Below, one piece after another: positions 35,946 to 44,391 of a stretch of 64,000 nucleotides of DNA. Origin of the DNA: Paenibacillus kyungheensis. GTDB lineage: Bacteria; Bacillota; Bacilli; Paenibacillales; Paenibacillaceae. The notes below the pieces were generated by a model. That model saw nothing but the letters and a program-made list of their open reading frames with translations. It did no database searches and was not told the origin of the DNA. Made by a program: the position numbers and the translations under genes. The stretch is from positions 561,501 through 625,500 of the forward strand of contig NZ_CP117416.1 in NCBI RefSeq assembly GCF_028606985.1, given 5' to 3'. The number at the start of each line of letters is the position of its first letter. The stretch's first letter is position 1.

Positions 35946-36542
35946 TTATTGGAATTTAGTAACATACGTATCAAAATAATCATATACATCATCAATCATC
36001 GTACTACCTTTTGTTAATTTATCAATTCCTGTGTTAAGCGTTTTGAGATTGATTTTGTTGGTAGATACTGATTTTTGAATCAGCGTCATTCCTTGTAGTT
36101 GTAAAGAGATCGCTTGAATCGTTTTGTTGTGAATAGCAATCAACTCTTCATTTTCAGGCTTGATTTTTTTCATGCCTTTGACGAACTTGGTGTAGTTCGG
36201 AATAATCGTTTTGTTGAGTTTGGTGTAAACGTGCTTACGTGTGCTGGCATTCAATACACCCAATTGATGAAGCTGATCGATAGCCGTATCTTCATAGTTT
36301 TGAAGAGGAGTTAACTGATCGATATAAGACATAGCTTGCTCGTATTCTTCTAACAGGGCAGGATCAACGTCTTCATCTGTATACGTATCTTCATCTACAT
36401 TGGTATTATCGTCCTCGGTGATCCATTCACTGTCTGTTGAAGTAGCGGTATCTTCTGCTGCAAAAACAGAAGCTGTAGGGATCAAAGAAGTACCAATCAG
36501 TAGAAAAGCAAGTAATGCGGTAGCAAGAATCTTTTTGTTCAT
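35946..36542 (-). CDS. secreted protein of the local paralogue family (member 3)
   Basis: 198 residues. Signal peptide MNKKILATALLAFLLIGTSL ... ASVFAAED. An acidic segment (DEDTYTDEDVDPALLEEYEQ) precedes the shared core: LTPLQNYEDTAIDQL, IIPNYTKFVKGMKKIKPENE, IQAISLQLQGMTLIQKSVST. The final residues YVTKFQ align with YTAKFSY of member 1. It has AAGGGGCT about 12 nt upstream. It is 62 nt downstream of member 4 on the same strand, so the two may be cotranscribed. Confidence 0.8.
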   Translation of the reverse strand: MNKKILATALLAFLLIGTSLIPTASVFAAEDTATSTDSEWITEDDNTNVDEDTYTDEDVDPALLEEYEQAMSYIDQLTPLQNYEDTAIDQLHQLGVLNASTRKHVYTKLNKTIIPNYTKFVKGMKKIKPENEELIAIHNKTIQAISLQLQGMTLIQKSVSTNKINLKTLNTGIDKLTKGSTMIDDVYDYFDTYVTKFQ

Positions 36543-36604
36543 GAGTAATAATAGCCCCTTAGTGTGTATAGCGTACGATTTTTAGAATAGTCACATGCTA
36601 AGGT

Positions 36605-37261
36605 TTATTGTGCAGGTAGAAATTTGGAAATATATGCTTCCATTTCTTTATCAAATTGAAGTAACAAATTGCCGCCTACGTCTAATTTAGCATTGGACTT
36701 GTCTAGTATATCATCATTTAATTTGGTTTTGGATACATATTTTTGAAACAAAAGGAAGCCTTCCATTTCAAGGGTAGCGCCTTTGATATACTTAGCATGC
36801 ATTTTAGCTAACTCAGGATGAGTCGGTTTGATTTGTTTGATACCTGTTAAGAATTTTTTATAGTTTGGAATAATCGTATTTGTAACCAGTGCATATTCTT
36901 GTTTGCGATTGGTATTGTTAACATAATCATTTTTGTAATAGGCTGTCCACGCTTTTTTCTCATACTCCAGTAATGGCGCCATCTGATCACTATACTCTAG
37001 AAATTGAGTCGCTTCTTCCACCAAAGCAGGGTCAAGATTCTCTACACTTTCGCTCTCGTCATAAGTATCTTGATCTACCGCTACAGGAGGATCCTCTAAT
37101 GAAGAAGCGGAAAAAGAAGAAGCCATCGTTTCCAGATCCATCGTATACGTGCCATCCGGCAAAACATCATCCGTAGCCGCAAAGGTAGCGTTTGCAAACA
37201 TCACATTGGAACCTGTCAAAACAGCGGTTAACACCAGCGTAAGCATGAGTTTTCTCTTCAT
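36605..37261 (-). CDS. secreted protein of the local paralogue family (member 4)
   Basis: 218 residues from ATG 37261 (MKRKLMLTLVLTAVLTG), with GGGG about 10 nt upstream. A longer in-frame reading exists, but its 90 extra residues are only the translated tandem repeat upstream, so it is rejected. Signal peptide ends near ATFAATDD. Acidic spacer, then the family core: QMAPLLEYEKKAWTAYYKND, IIPNYKKFLTGIKQIKPTHP, MHAKYIKGATLEMEGFLLFQ. Function unknown. Confidence 0.8.
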   Translation of the reverse strand: MKRKLMLTLVLTAVLTGSNVMFANATFAATDDVLPDGTYTMDLETMASSFSASSLEDPPVAVDQDTYDESESVENLDPALVEEATQFLEYSDQMAPLLEYEKKAWTAYYKNDYVNNTNRKQEYALVTNTIIPNYKKFLTGIKQIKPTHPELAKMHAKYIKGATLEMEGFLLFQKYVSKTKLNDDILDKSNAKLDVGGNLLLQFDKEMEAYISKFLPAQ

Positions 37262-37282
37262 CTGTAATAATCCCCTTTTTCT

Positions 37283-37520
37283 AGCGTTTGGCAGTAAAAA
37301 CGCGACCAGTCTAATAAAAAAATGATTTTTGCAAAGCAAAATATCTACCTTAGCGTTTGGCAACAAAAACGCGACCAATCTAATAAAAAAACGATTTTTG
37401 TAAAGCAAAATATCTACCTTAGCGTTTGGCAGTAAAAACGCGACCAGTCTAATAAAAATGATTTTTGCCAAACAAAATATCTCTTTTAGCATCTGGCAGT
37501 ATATAAAATGATTATGTTGA
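37283..37520 (+). repeat. three tandem copies (plus a decayed fourth) of the two-hairpin repeat
   Basis: Units begin AGCGTTTGGCA at 37283, 37352 and 37421 (69-bp period); a decayed start AGCATCTGGCAG follows near 37489. Each has an AGCGTTT/AAACGC hairpin with GACCAGTCTAATAAAAA and then TGATTTTTGC/GCAAAATATCT. Closely related to the two units at 4574-4714. They sit immediately upstream of secreted member 4, in its likely leader or promoter. Confidence 0.9.
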
Positions 37521-37704
37521 AAATTTACCACGTAAATTAAAAAAAACCAATACCAAATTAGTCAAATTTTAAAAATAATAATTAACGTTAACAACGTATG
37601 GTAGATTGCTATCTTCTATTAAGGTTTAAGTAGTAAAGAGAACCTACTCCATTAATCGACTATAAGAATATGGATATACCAATAGAATGAAGGAGGAAAT
37701 ACAA

Positions 37705-39075
37705 ATGAACAAACAATATGATCTCATTGTCATCGGCACAGGTAGCGCAGGAGCGGGTGTAGCCACCGCTTGTAGCAAGGAGGACTGGAAGGTAGCAATT
37801 ATCGATTCTAGAGCTTACGGTGGCACGTGTGCGCTTCGTGGATGTGATCCGAAGAAAGTATTGGTAGGTGCCGCTGAGATTATCGATTGGAATGAACGGA
37901 TGCAAGGCAAAGGCATACAACACCAGCCTACGATTAACTGGGCAGATCTGATGGCATTTAAAGAAACATTTGTAGAAGAGATTCCACCAGCACATGAGAA
38001 AAAGTTACAAGAAGCAGGAGTAGATACTTTTCATGGATTCGCTTCATTTGTGAGTGAGGATACAGTTCAAGTCGGAGACGATCAGCTTACAGGTAAACAT
38101 ATTCTGATTGCTACAGGTGCAAAGCCTGCTCCATTATCGATCGAAGGCGAGCAATATTTAGCCAATAGCGATGATTTTCTTAATTTAGAACAATTGCCAT
38201 CTACTATTGTATTTGTAGGTGGAGGTTATATATCGATGGAATTTGCGCATATCGCTGTGAGAGCAGGGGCAGAAGTACATATTGTCCATCATGGAGATCA
38301 GCCGTTAGGCAAATTCGATCCTGATCTGGTCGATGAATTGGTCGAGCGTTCACGTGAATTAGGCATTCAATTTCATCTGAATACCGAGATTGAATCTATC
38401 ACACAACTAGCAGATCAACAGTATAAAGTAACAGCGACGCAGAAATCGGATCAACAAAAGCAATCTATAGAGATAGAATGTGGATTGGTGGTGCATGGTG
38501 CGGGTCGTGTAGCGAATATCGATCAGCTTCAGCTAGATCAAGCCAATATCGCTTCAGAGAAACAAGGCATTACAGTCAACGAATATTTGCAAAGTACCAG
38601 TAATCCACGTGTCTATGCCGCCGGAGATGTCGCTGCAACCAAAGGATTACCGTTAACACCAATAGCAAGTATGGAATCTCAAGCTGTACGTACGAATTTG
38701 CTTCAAGATAATGTACAAATACCGGATTACAAAGTGATGCCAAGTATTGTATTTACTATTCCCAAATTGGCATCGGTCGGTATGACGGCTGAAGAAGCGC
38801 AAAAGTTAGGAGATCATATCAAAATTAACGATATGGACACCTCCTCATGGTACACCTACAAACGAACAAATGAAAAGCATACCCGTATCAAAGTAATTAT
38901 AGATACGAAAGCTAGAAAAGTGCTGGGTGCTCATATTTTAAGTGGGGAAGCAGATGATTTGATTAACCATTTTGCGACAGCGATCCAATTCGATCTTAAT
39001 ATTGATGAGTGGAAAAAAACAATCTATGGTTATCCAACTGCGATGTCAGATCTTTCGTATTTTTTGGAAGAGTAA
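37705..39075 (+). CDS. flavin-dependent pyridine-nucleotide-disulfide reductase, MerA-like
   Basis: 456 residues from ATG 37705 after GAAGGAGG. FAD motif GTGSAGAGVATACS (residues 11-24), redox pair CALRGC (Cys-x4-Cys), NAD motif FVGGGYISMEFA, and YAAGDVAATKG. The C-terminal dimerisation domain lacks the usual His-Glu pair in an obvious form and lacks the C-terminal Cys pair and N-terminal HMA domain of true mercuric reductase. So it is better called a dihydrolipoamide/glutathione-reductase-family oxidoreductase of unknown substrate. Next to an AraC regulator. Confidence 0.85.
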   Translation: MNKQYDLIVIGTGSAGAGVATACSKEDWKVAIIDSRAYGGTCALRGCDPKKVLVGAAEIIDWNERMQGKGIQHQPTINWADLMAFKETFVEEIPPAHEKKLQEAGVDTFHGFASFVSEDTVQVGDDQLTGKHILIATGAKPAPLSIEGEQYLANSDDFLNLEQLPSTIVFVGGGYISMEFAHIAVRAGAEVHIVHHGDQPLGKFDPDLVDELVERSRELGIQFHLNTEIESITQLADQQYKVTATQKSDQQKQSIEIECGLVVHGAGRVANIDQLQLDQANIASEKQGITVNEYLQSTSNPRVYAAGDVAATKGLPLTPIASMESQAVRTNLLQDNVQIPDYKVMPSIVFTIPKLASVGMTAEEAQKLGDHIKINDMDTSSWYTYKRTNEKHTRIKVIIDTKARKVLGAHILSGEADDLINHFATAIQFDLNIDEWKKTIYGYPTAMSDLSYFLEE

Positions 39076-39100
39076 ATGCAGCTATATCTTTGTAAAAGAG

Positions 39101-39133
39101 TGCAATCCTAATATAGAGGATTGCGCTTTTTTT
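39101..39133 (+). terminator. intrinsic terminator
   Basis: GTGCAATCC pairs with GGATTGCGC, followed by T7. Confidence 0.85.
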
Positions 39134-39260
39134 ATATCCGAATGCGTAATTTCCCTCTTGTCAGACTACAGTAATTCAGATATCATCGAAATAAAGCGCT
39201 TACATTTTATGAAAAGACAGGTACGTATTCCTTCATTATTCAAAGGAAAGGGGTATCATT

Positions 39261-40073
39261 ATGTATGCAGAATTAACGGCTGATCGTTATTTATTAGCTG
39301 GACCATCGCCTTGCTACCGTCCACAGGTACAACAGAAATGGGTTATTCTTTATACATTGTCCGGTCAGGGAATGATCCATGATCAAGATCACCGTCTCGA
39401 ATGTCGTGCAGGCAGTATTGATATTATTCCGCCTGGTATGCAAAAAAGTGTATGTCAACCTTCCGATCATCGACTAGAAGGCATTTGTTGCTCTTTTACC
39501 GCTCATCCACAATGGTCTATTTTACTCAAAAGTATTCAAGATTTCTGTCCTAGCCTACATATCCACATGGATCATTCTATTTTAGCTTCACGTGTTCAAC
39601 ATGCTTTTGAACGTCTACTGGAATATTGCACAGAGCCTATAAGCAGATACGATAACGAACTTTCTTTTCACACCCTTAGCGAAATTCTACTTTCTATTAC
39701 AGTCTATTATGAGCCTCAAGAAGATCGTACAGATTCGAGAATTACAGAGATTATCCAATACTTGCAGGAACACTACAAAGAAGACTTGCGTATAGAGCAC
39801 CTGGCACAGCGTGTCTGTCTTTCTCCATCACGATTGCTACATTTATACAAAGCAGAGACAGGAGAGACGATCGTCGATACAGTGACTCGTATGAGGCTAG
39901 AACAAGCTGAATATCTGTTGCGCTTTACCCCGCAGTATATTAACGAAATCGCTTATGAAGTAGGCTTTAATTCACAGACTTATTTTTCTCGTAAATTTGC
40001 CGAGCACTTTGGTGTCAATCCTTCGACATTTCGTCAGGGACATACACTTCAACCGATTATACTGACTTCGTAA
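39261..40073 (+). CDS. AraC-family regulator
   Basis: 270 residues. N-terminal cupin-like sensing domain (LYTLSGQGMIHDQDHRLECR, AGSIDIIPPG) and two C-terminal HTHs (LRIEHLAQRVCLSPSRLLHL, then INEIAYEVGFNSQTYFSRKF with the AraC signature FGVNPSTFR). ATG 39261 follows AAAGGAAAGGGG. Lies just downstream of the flavoprotein gene in the same direction but after a terminator; sugar or stress ligand unknown. Confidence 0.92.
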   Translation: MYAELTADRYLLAGPSPCYRPQVQQKWVILYTLSGQGMIHDQDHRLECRAGSIDIIPPGMQKSVCQPSDHRLEGICCSFTAHPQWSILLKSIQDFCPSLHIHMDHSILASRVQHAFERLLEYCTEPISRYDNELSFHTLSEILLSITVYYEPQEDRTDSRITEIIQYLQEHYKEDLRIEHLAQRVCLSPSRLLHLYKAETGETIVDTVTRMRLEQAEYLLRFTPQYINEIAYEVGFNSQTYFSRKFAEHFGVNPSTFRQGHTLQPIILTS

Positions 40074-40081
40074 TCAACACA

Positions 40082-40147
40082 AAAAGCCCCTGTGGCTTAG
40101 AACAGAAACGATAGTAATTATCGATCTGCTCTAGCACAGGGGCTTTG
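40082..40147. terminator. bidirectional terminator
   Basis: AAAAGCCCCTGTG pairs with CACAGGGGCTTT around a 40-nt loop with an inner stem GATAGTAATTATC. Confidence 0.8.
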
Positions 40148-40176
40148 GTGTATCTATTTAACAAAGGCTATCCGTT

Positions 40177-43100
40177 TTATTTAGAACGAGCTTGTTTGTT
40201 ATGGTGAACACGTCTCATAATCAATCCAAACAATAACAATGCTGATCCAGCTAACCAGAAAGGCATATTGCTAGACTCGCCTGTTTGTGGCAAACGATCC
40301 ACATCAGGTGTGTTTGTTGGAGTAGACGGATTCGATGGTACGGTTCCTTTAGGAATTGGATCATCATTTACCGGAATATCTTTGTCCGGCGTTACCGGTA
40401 CATTCCCTTGAGGGATCGGATCATCATTGATCGGAACCTCCGGGTCTGATGGTGAATCCGGCGTTGGATTGTTGCTTACCGGAGTAGATGGTTCATTCCC
40501 TGGTTGTGATGGTTGTGTCGGTGTATCTGGTGTAGGCTCTCCAGAACCTTGTGGAATCGGATCATCATTTACTGGAACATTAGCAAATGGGTCATCCGGT
40601 GTAGGCTCTACACGTCCACCTGGCACGTCATCATCGTCATTATTAGATGGTTGCCCAGGATTCGTTGGCGTTGTACCATCTGGCGTTGTCGGTGTAGTAG
40701 GAGGCGTCTCCGGTGTTCCGCCACCTCCGCCGCCCGGTGGTGTTACCACTGGTGGCTGTGTTACTGGTGGAATCACGACCGGTTGTTTCTCATTCGTGAT
40801 CGTCAGTGACAACATATTGCCTTTTTTCAAAGTACTAGAATCAATAGTTACATCATGTACTGTAGGATCAAGTACATATCCAGCAGGTGCTTTGATTTCT
40901 TGTAATGTATATTTACCATAAAGCAGGTTCGTGTACATTACTTGTCCTTGTGCATCTGTTGTTAACTCGATTGCTGGTTTGCTTTGAGCTACATCTTGTA
41001 ATTTGAACGTAGCATCTTCTAGCGGTAAGCTCTTATCGTCTTTATCGACTTTTTGTACTGCTAATTTGCCGACTACGCCTGAACCTGTACCTGAACCGGA
41101 AGAAGTACGTACTTCAATTTCTTGTTCTGTGGCAACCGTTCCTTTTGTAATACCGTTACCGGAAAAGGCTACGCTGTTGCTGACTGCTTCTCTATCCGCT
41201 GCTGTAATCATACTTGAGTATTCAAGAATAAAAGCAGAACGGATCGGTTTGATGAACGTTAATTCAAAACGAGGTGTTTCGCCTGCAAAGAATGCTAATT
41301 TGTAGTCGGTTCCTTTTACCATTTCAGTTCCTTTAGACAATCCACCATTGCTAGCTACATTCGCTGCAAACAAGTGGAAAGAACTGCTGGATAACACTTG
41401 ATTCGGTGTAGGAGTATCTACAATCTTGGCATTTTCTACATAAGATTGACCGCGGTTAATGTAAACCGTCCAATTGATTTTGTCTCCATCTTGTGTACCT
41501 GTTTTGGAGACATATTCGCCACCTTTAGGAATCTCTACAACAGCTGCCCACGGATAATAATCATTACCGCTACGAAGTACAGCTTCATTATGAATATTGG
41601 AATCAATTACTTGATTCTCAAGCGTTGTTTTGAATGTAATCCAGTAAGGTGTGTTGATTGTGTCATTAAAAGCAATTTTTAGTTGATTCGTATTCTGTGC
41701 TGTAGGAGCAGTGAATGTATATGCTGAAGAATCTACAGTCGATCCTTTAGAAGTACCATTCCACCAGCCTAACAAATTCAGATTATTCACTTCTAGCGAT
41801 CCAGGTACATACGTTTGACCGGATTCAAGTGTATCTGTAATCACAGCATTAGGTAGTTCTTTTTTGTTGTAGTTTGCTTTGATTGTCCAAGTGATCTCTT
41901 TGGTTGTTGCGTTATAAACGCCTTCTTTAGAGCCATTGTTGACAGTCATATTATCTGGCCAGAAACGTGCTTCTGTTGTTTGAGAACGAGGTGTACCGTT
42001 TTCTGTCCAAGTTAATTTAGCACCATTGTAGAACTCAGGTTTTGTTTTATCTATTTTCCAATCGTTATTGAACGTTGTTCCATATTGGATCGTTAACTGT
42101 TCCTTAACGTCTTGAGCAAATTTGATATCAAAACCAGACTTGGCATTGCTTGTGGTTACGGTATAAGCAGATTTTGGAAGTTTAGCACCATCAGCTGTAC
42201 GAACAACCAGTGTAGATGGTAAAAATTCTAAGCCACCGTTTGTGAAATAATCGTTGATCGCTACATCAGACATTGTATATCCATCACGATTGACGACTAA
42301 TTTCCATGTTGCAATTTTACTAATATAATTTGCATCTGATAATGTTTTAACAAAAATCGTACTTTGCAAGTTTTGACCTGCTTGTACGCCTGTTCCATCT
42401 GAAGTTACTTTGTTAATTACTTTCTCATCCGTATAGACACGTCCAGTAGCTTGTGTCTGATAAGTGATCGTGTAACCAGAAGTAATATCAGAATTAAATT
42501 GAAGATCAAAACCATTTGTTCCTTTGTCGTTCGTTACAGGAGTTAATGTATAGTCTGTACCTTCGACCATTGTAGTACCTGTAGTTACATTAACGACTTT
42601 AAATGTATTCTGAAGGAACTGTTGTGTGCCATTAAAGCGATCTTTAAGCAATGCTTTAGCTTTTGTAATCGGCTGTTCATTCATATTGTAATTGATAGAC
42701 CATGAGATCGTACGAGTCTTATCGTCATAACCAACTACATTTTTAGACAAAAATTCACCGCGTTTTACACTAACTGTTGCGCTGGCTTTTACTGATTCAA
42801 CACTGCTTGTCAAAGTAGCTGTATTCGTGTAGCTAGTCTGTGTTCCTTTATCTACTGCTGTAGAGTATGTCACACGATAAGCAGAACGAATATCTTGAGC
42901 AAATGTGATTTTGAAATCCGCTGGGTTAGTTGTTAATTGATAACCAGACGTGATTTCTTGACCGACTTTTGTACTACCGTCTACATTGACATCTAAGTTA
43001 TAGACATGAATAGAATTAGGATCAAGTGTAAGACCTGTAGGAATCGGGTCAGTTAATACACCATTTTGAATATGCTTGAGGTTCGTGTTCACATCAACTG

Positions 43101-43917
43101 TCCAGTTGACTTGTTGATTTTTTTGAACATCGCCTTTTTTACTGATTGCCGCACCTTTTTCAGGTTTGATCACTATAACGATCACTTTATCAGAACCATT
43201 GATCGGGAACGGAATCTCTATTTCTGTACTACCTTTTAGAATCTCTTTGCTAAATTCTGTATTGATCTGAAGCATACCGCCAATTTGAGAATGTTCTTCA
43301 ACGAATTTGTTAAATGTCATAGTAACATGACCTTTACTGGTTACATTGAAGCTACCTACAGAATCACCATCAAAACTTAACGGTACATTATTGATATCGT
43401 TGTACAATTTGAAAGCAGCAGGAATATCAAATTCATACGTAGAACCTGCTTTGTACGATCCGTCATCCGGTAAAGCCCATTGATAGATCAGACTTACAGG
43501 TGCGCCTGCTTCGATCTGATAATCAGGGTTTTTGACCATATCAATCACGTTATTGTTAGCATCAACAATAGTGACATTCGTTAAGATACTCTGTGAGTTA
43601 GCTACTGGAGCAGGCTCCGGTGTAGTAGGGGTTGTAGGGTCAGTGGGTGGAGTTGTACTTGGATCTCCTGTCGATCCACTATTACCAGATCCACTTCCAT
43701 CCGTCGGGGCGTATGTATCCGACTGTACAGTAGATTGATCATTGGTACTTGTAGTATCTGTTGAACCCGAATTAGCGACTTGTGAGGAATCTGTAGATTC
43801 CGTACTTGATGACGATGACGTATCGGCAGCATAGATTGTACTGGTGGCACCGACAAGAAGGTGTACCATAAGTATCAGTGACAGTACAAATGCACTTATT
43901 TGTTTTGCTTTTTTCAT
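40177..43917 (-). CDS. LPxTG-anchored Cna/SpaA-type surface adhesin
   Basis: 1246 residues. Signal peptide MKKAKQISAFVLSLILMVHL ... IYAA, then a Ser/Thr/Pro-rich stalk to about residue 108. Several collagen-adhesin-like domains follow, each with the recurring KTRTISWSINYN / GDKINWTVYINR pattern. Next comes one SpaA/Cna_B-type domain (KLAVQKVDKDDKSLPLEDAT, ending LQEIKAPAGYVLD). A long Pro-rich repeat holds VPVNDDPIPQG three times in variant form. The C-terminus is the sortase signal LPQTGESS, a hydrophobic span and RRVHHNKQARSK. Likely displayed on the cell wall for adhesion. No sortase gene is in the window. Confidence 0.93.
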   Translation of the reverse strand: MKKAKQISAFVLSLILMVHLLVGATSTIYAADTSSSSSTESTDSSQVANSGSTDTTSTNDQSTVQSDTYAPTDGSGSGNSGSTGDPSTTPPTDPTTPTTPEPAPVANSQSILTNVTIVDANNNVIDMVKNPDYQIEAGAPVSLIYQWALPDDGSYKAGSTYEFDIPAAFKLYNDINNVPLSFDGDSVGSFNVTSKGHVTMTFNKFVEEHSQIGGMLQINTEFSKEILKGSTEIEIPFPINGSDKVIVIVIKPEKGAAISKKGDVQKNQQVNWTVDVNTNLKHIQNGVLTDPIPTGLTLDPNSIHVYNLDVNVDGSTKVGQEITSGYQLTTNPADFKITFAQDIRSAYRVTYSTAVDKGTQTSYTNTATLTSSVESVKASATVSVKRGEFLSKNVVGYDDKTRTISWSINYNMNEQPITKAKALLKDRFNGTQQFLQNTFKVVNVTTGTTMVEGTDYTLTPVTNDKGTNGFDLQFNSDITSGYTITYQTQATGRVYTDEKVINKVTSDGTGVQAGQNLQSTIFVKTLSDANYISKIATWKLVVNRDGYTMSDVAINDYFTNGGLEFLPSTLVVRTADGAKLPKSAYTVTTSNAKSGFDIKFAQDVKEQLTIQYGTTFNNDWKIDKTKPEFYNGAKLTWTENGTPRSQTTEARFWPDNMTVNNGSKEGVYNATTKEITWTIKANYNKKELPNAVITDTLESGQTYVPGSLEVNNLNLLGWWNGTSKGSTVDSSAYTFTAPTAQNTNQLKIAFNDTINTPYWITFKTTLENQVIDSNIHNEAVLRSGNDYYPWAAVVEIPKGGEYVSKTGTQDGDKINWTVYINRGQSYVENAKIVDTPTPNQVLSSSSFHLFAANVASNGGLSKGTEMVKGTDYKLAFFAGETPRFELTFIKPIRSAFILEYSSMITAADREAVSNSVAFSGNGITKGTVATEQEIEVRTSSGSGTGSGVVGKLAVQKVDKDDKSLPLEDATFKLQDVAQSKPAIELTTDAQGQVMYTNLLYGKYTLQEIKAPAGYVLDPTVHDVTIDSSTLKKGNMLSLTITNEKQPVVIPPVTQPPVVTPPGGGGGGTPETPPTTPTTPDGTTPTNPGQPSNNDDDDVPGGRVEPTPDDPFANVPVNDDPIPQGSGEPTPDTPTQPSQPGNEPSTPVSNNPTPDSPSDPEVPINDDPIPQGNVPVTPDKDIPVNDDPIPKGTVPSNPSTPTNTPDVDRLPQTGESSNMPFWLAGSALLLFGLIMRRVHHNKQARSK

Positions 43918-44314
43918 CTAATATCCCCTTGCAATCTAATGATGAATAACGTGCGAGTCTGACGACACAATAGTTGACTTACTGTAAGTTTTAAAATTAA
44001 GCTATTTGTGTGAGTTGCTCCTTTCATTTTTGTAAATACCTGCTTTGACAGTATACACGCTGTTTCTGAACAATTTCTCAACAACTTTTAGCAATTGGGC
44101 AGGAACTTTCGGACAAGTCATCAACGCAAAGCAATGAATTGAAGCAAAGCCAAATACTAGAAATTAAAACTGACTCATTATTTATATCATACAAGCCGAC
44201 AATAACGCATGAATAAATGATATCTATTCTTAAAATAAGTCGCTAGTACTATAATAAGTCACTGATAGTTTATAAACCAGGAATAAAGTTTTGTAACACC
44301 TTGTCGAAAATGAA
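43918..44314. other. upstream region of the adhesin gene
   Basis: About 400 bp with no gene. The minus strand carries the adhesin ribosome binding site (CAAGGGGATATT) and AT-rich promoter-like sequence. The 44180-44260 part is repetitive in AT but shows no clear hairpin. I see nothing else. Confidence 0.4.
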
Positions 44315-44364
44315 AAAAAAGCAGGAAACTCTAACATACATCATTTAGAGTTTTCTGCTTTTTT
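44315..44364 (-). terminator. intrinsic terminator of the sugar ABC operon
   Basis: AAAAAAGCAGGAAACTCTAA pairs with TTAGAGTTTTCTGCTTTTTT around a 10-nt loop. Confidence 0.9.
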
Positions 44365-44391
44365 ATATTGGTTTTCAAATTAGTTTTATTT

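Noticed and set aside
37262-37531. N-terminal extension of the secreted gene to 37531
   Set aside because: The extra residues are the translated repeat (three near-identical blocks with RLVAFLLPNAK); the ATG at 37261 has a ribosome binding site and begins a proper signal peptide.
37705-39075. mercuric reductase merA
   Set aside because: No HMA domain, no C-terminal Cys pair and no mer genes near; kept as a general flavin disulfide reductase.
40427-40921. 164-codon plus-strand frame opposite the adhesin stalk
   Set aside because: Mirror of the Pro/Gly/Thr-rich repeat coding strand; composition is an artefact.
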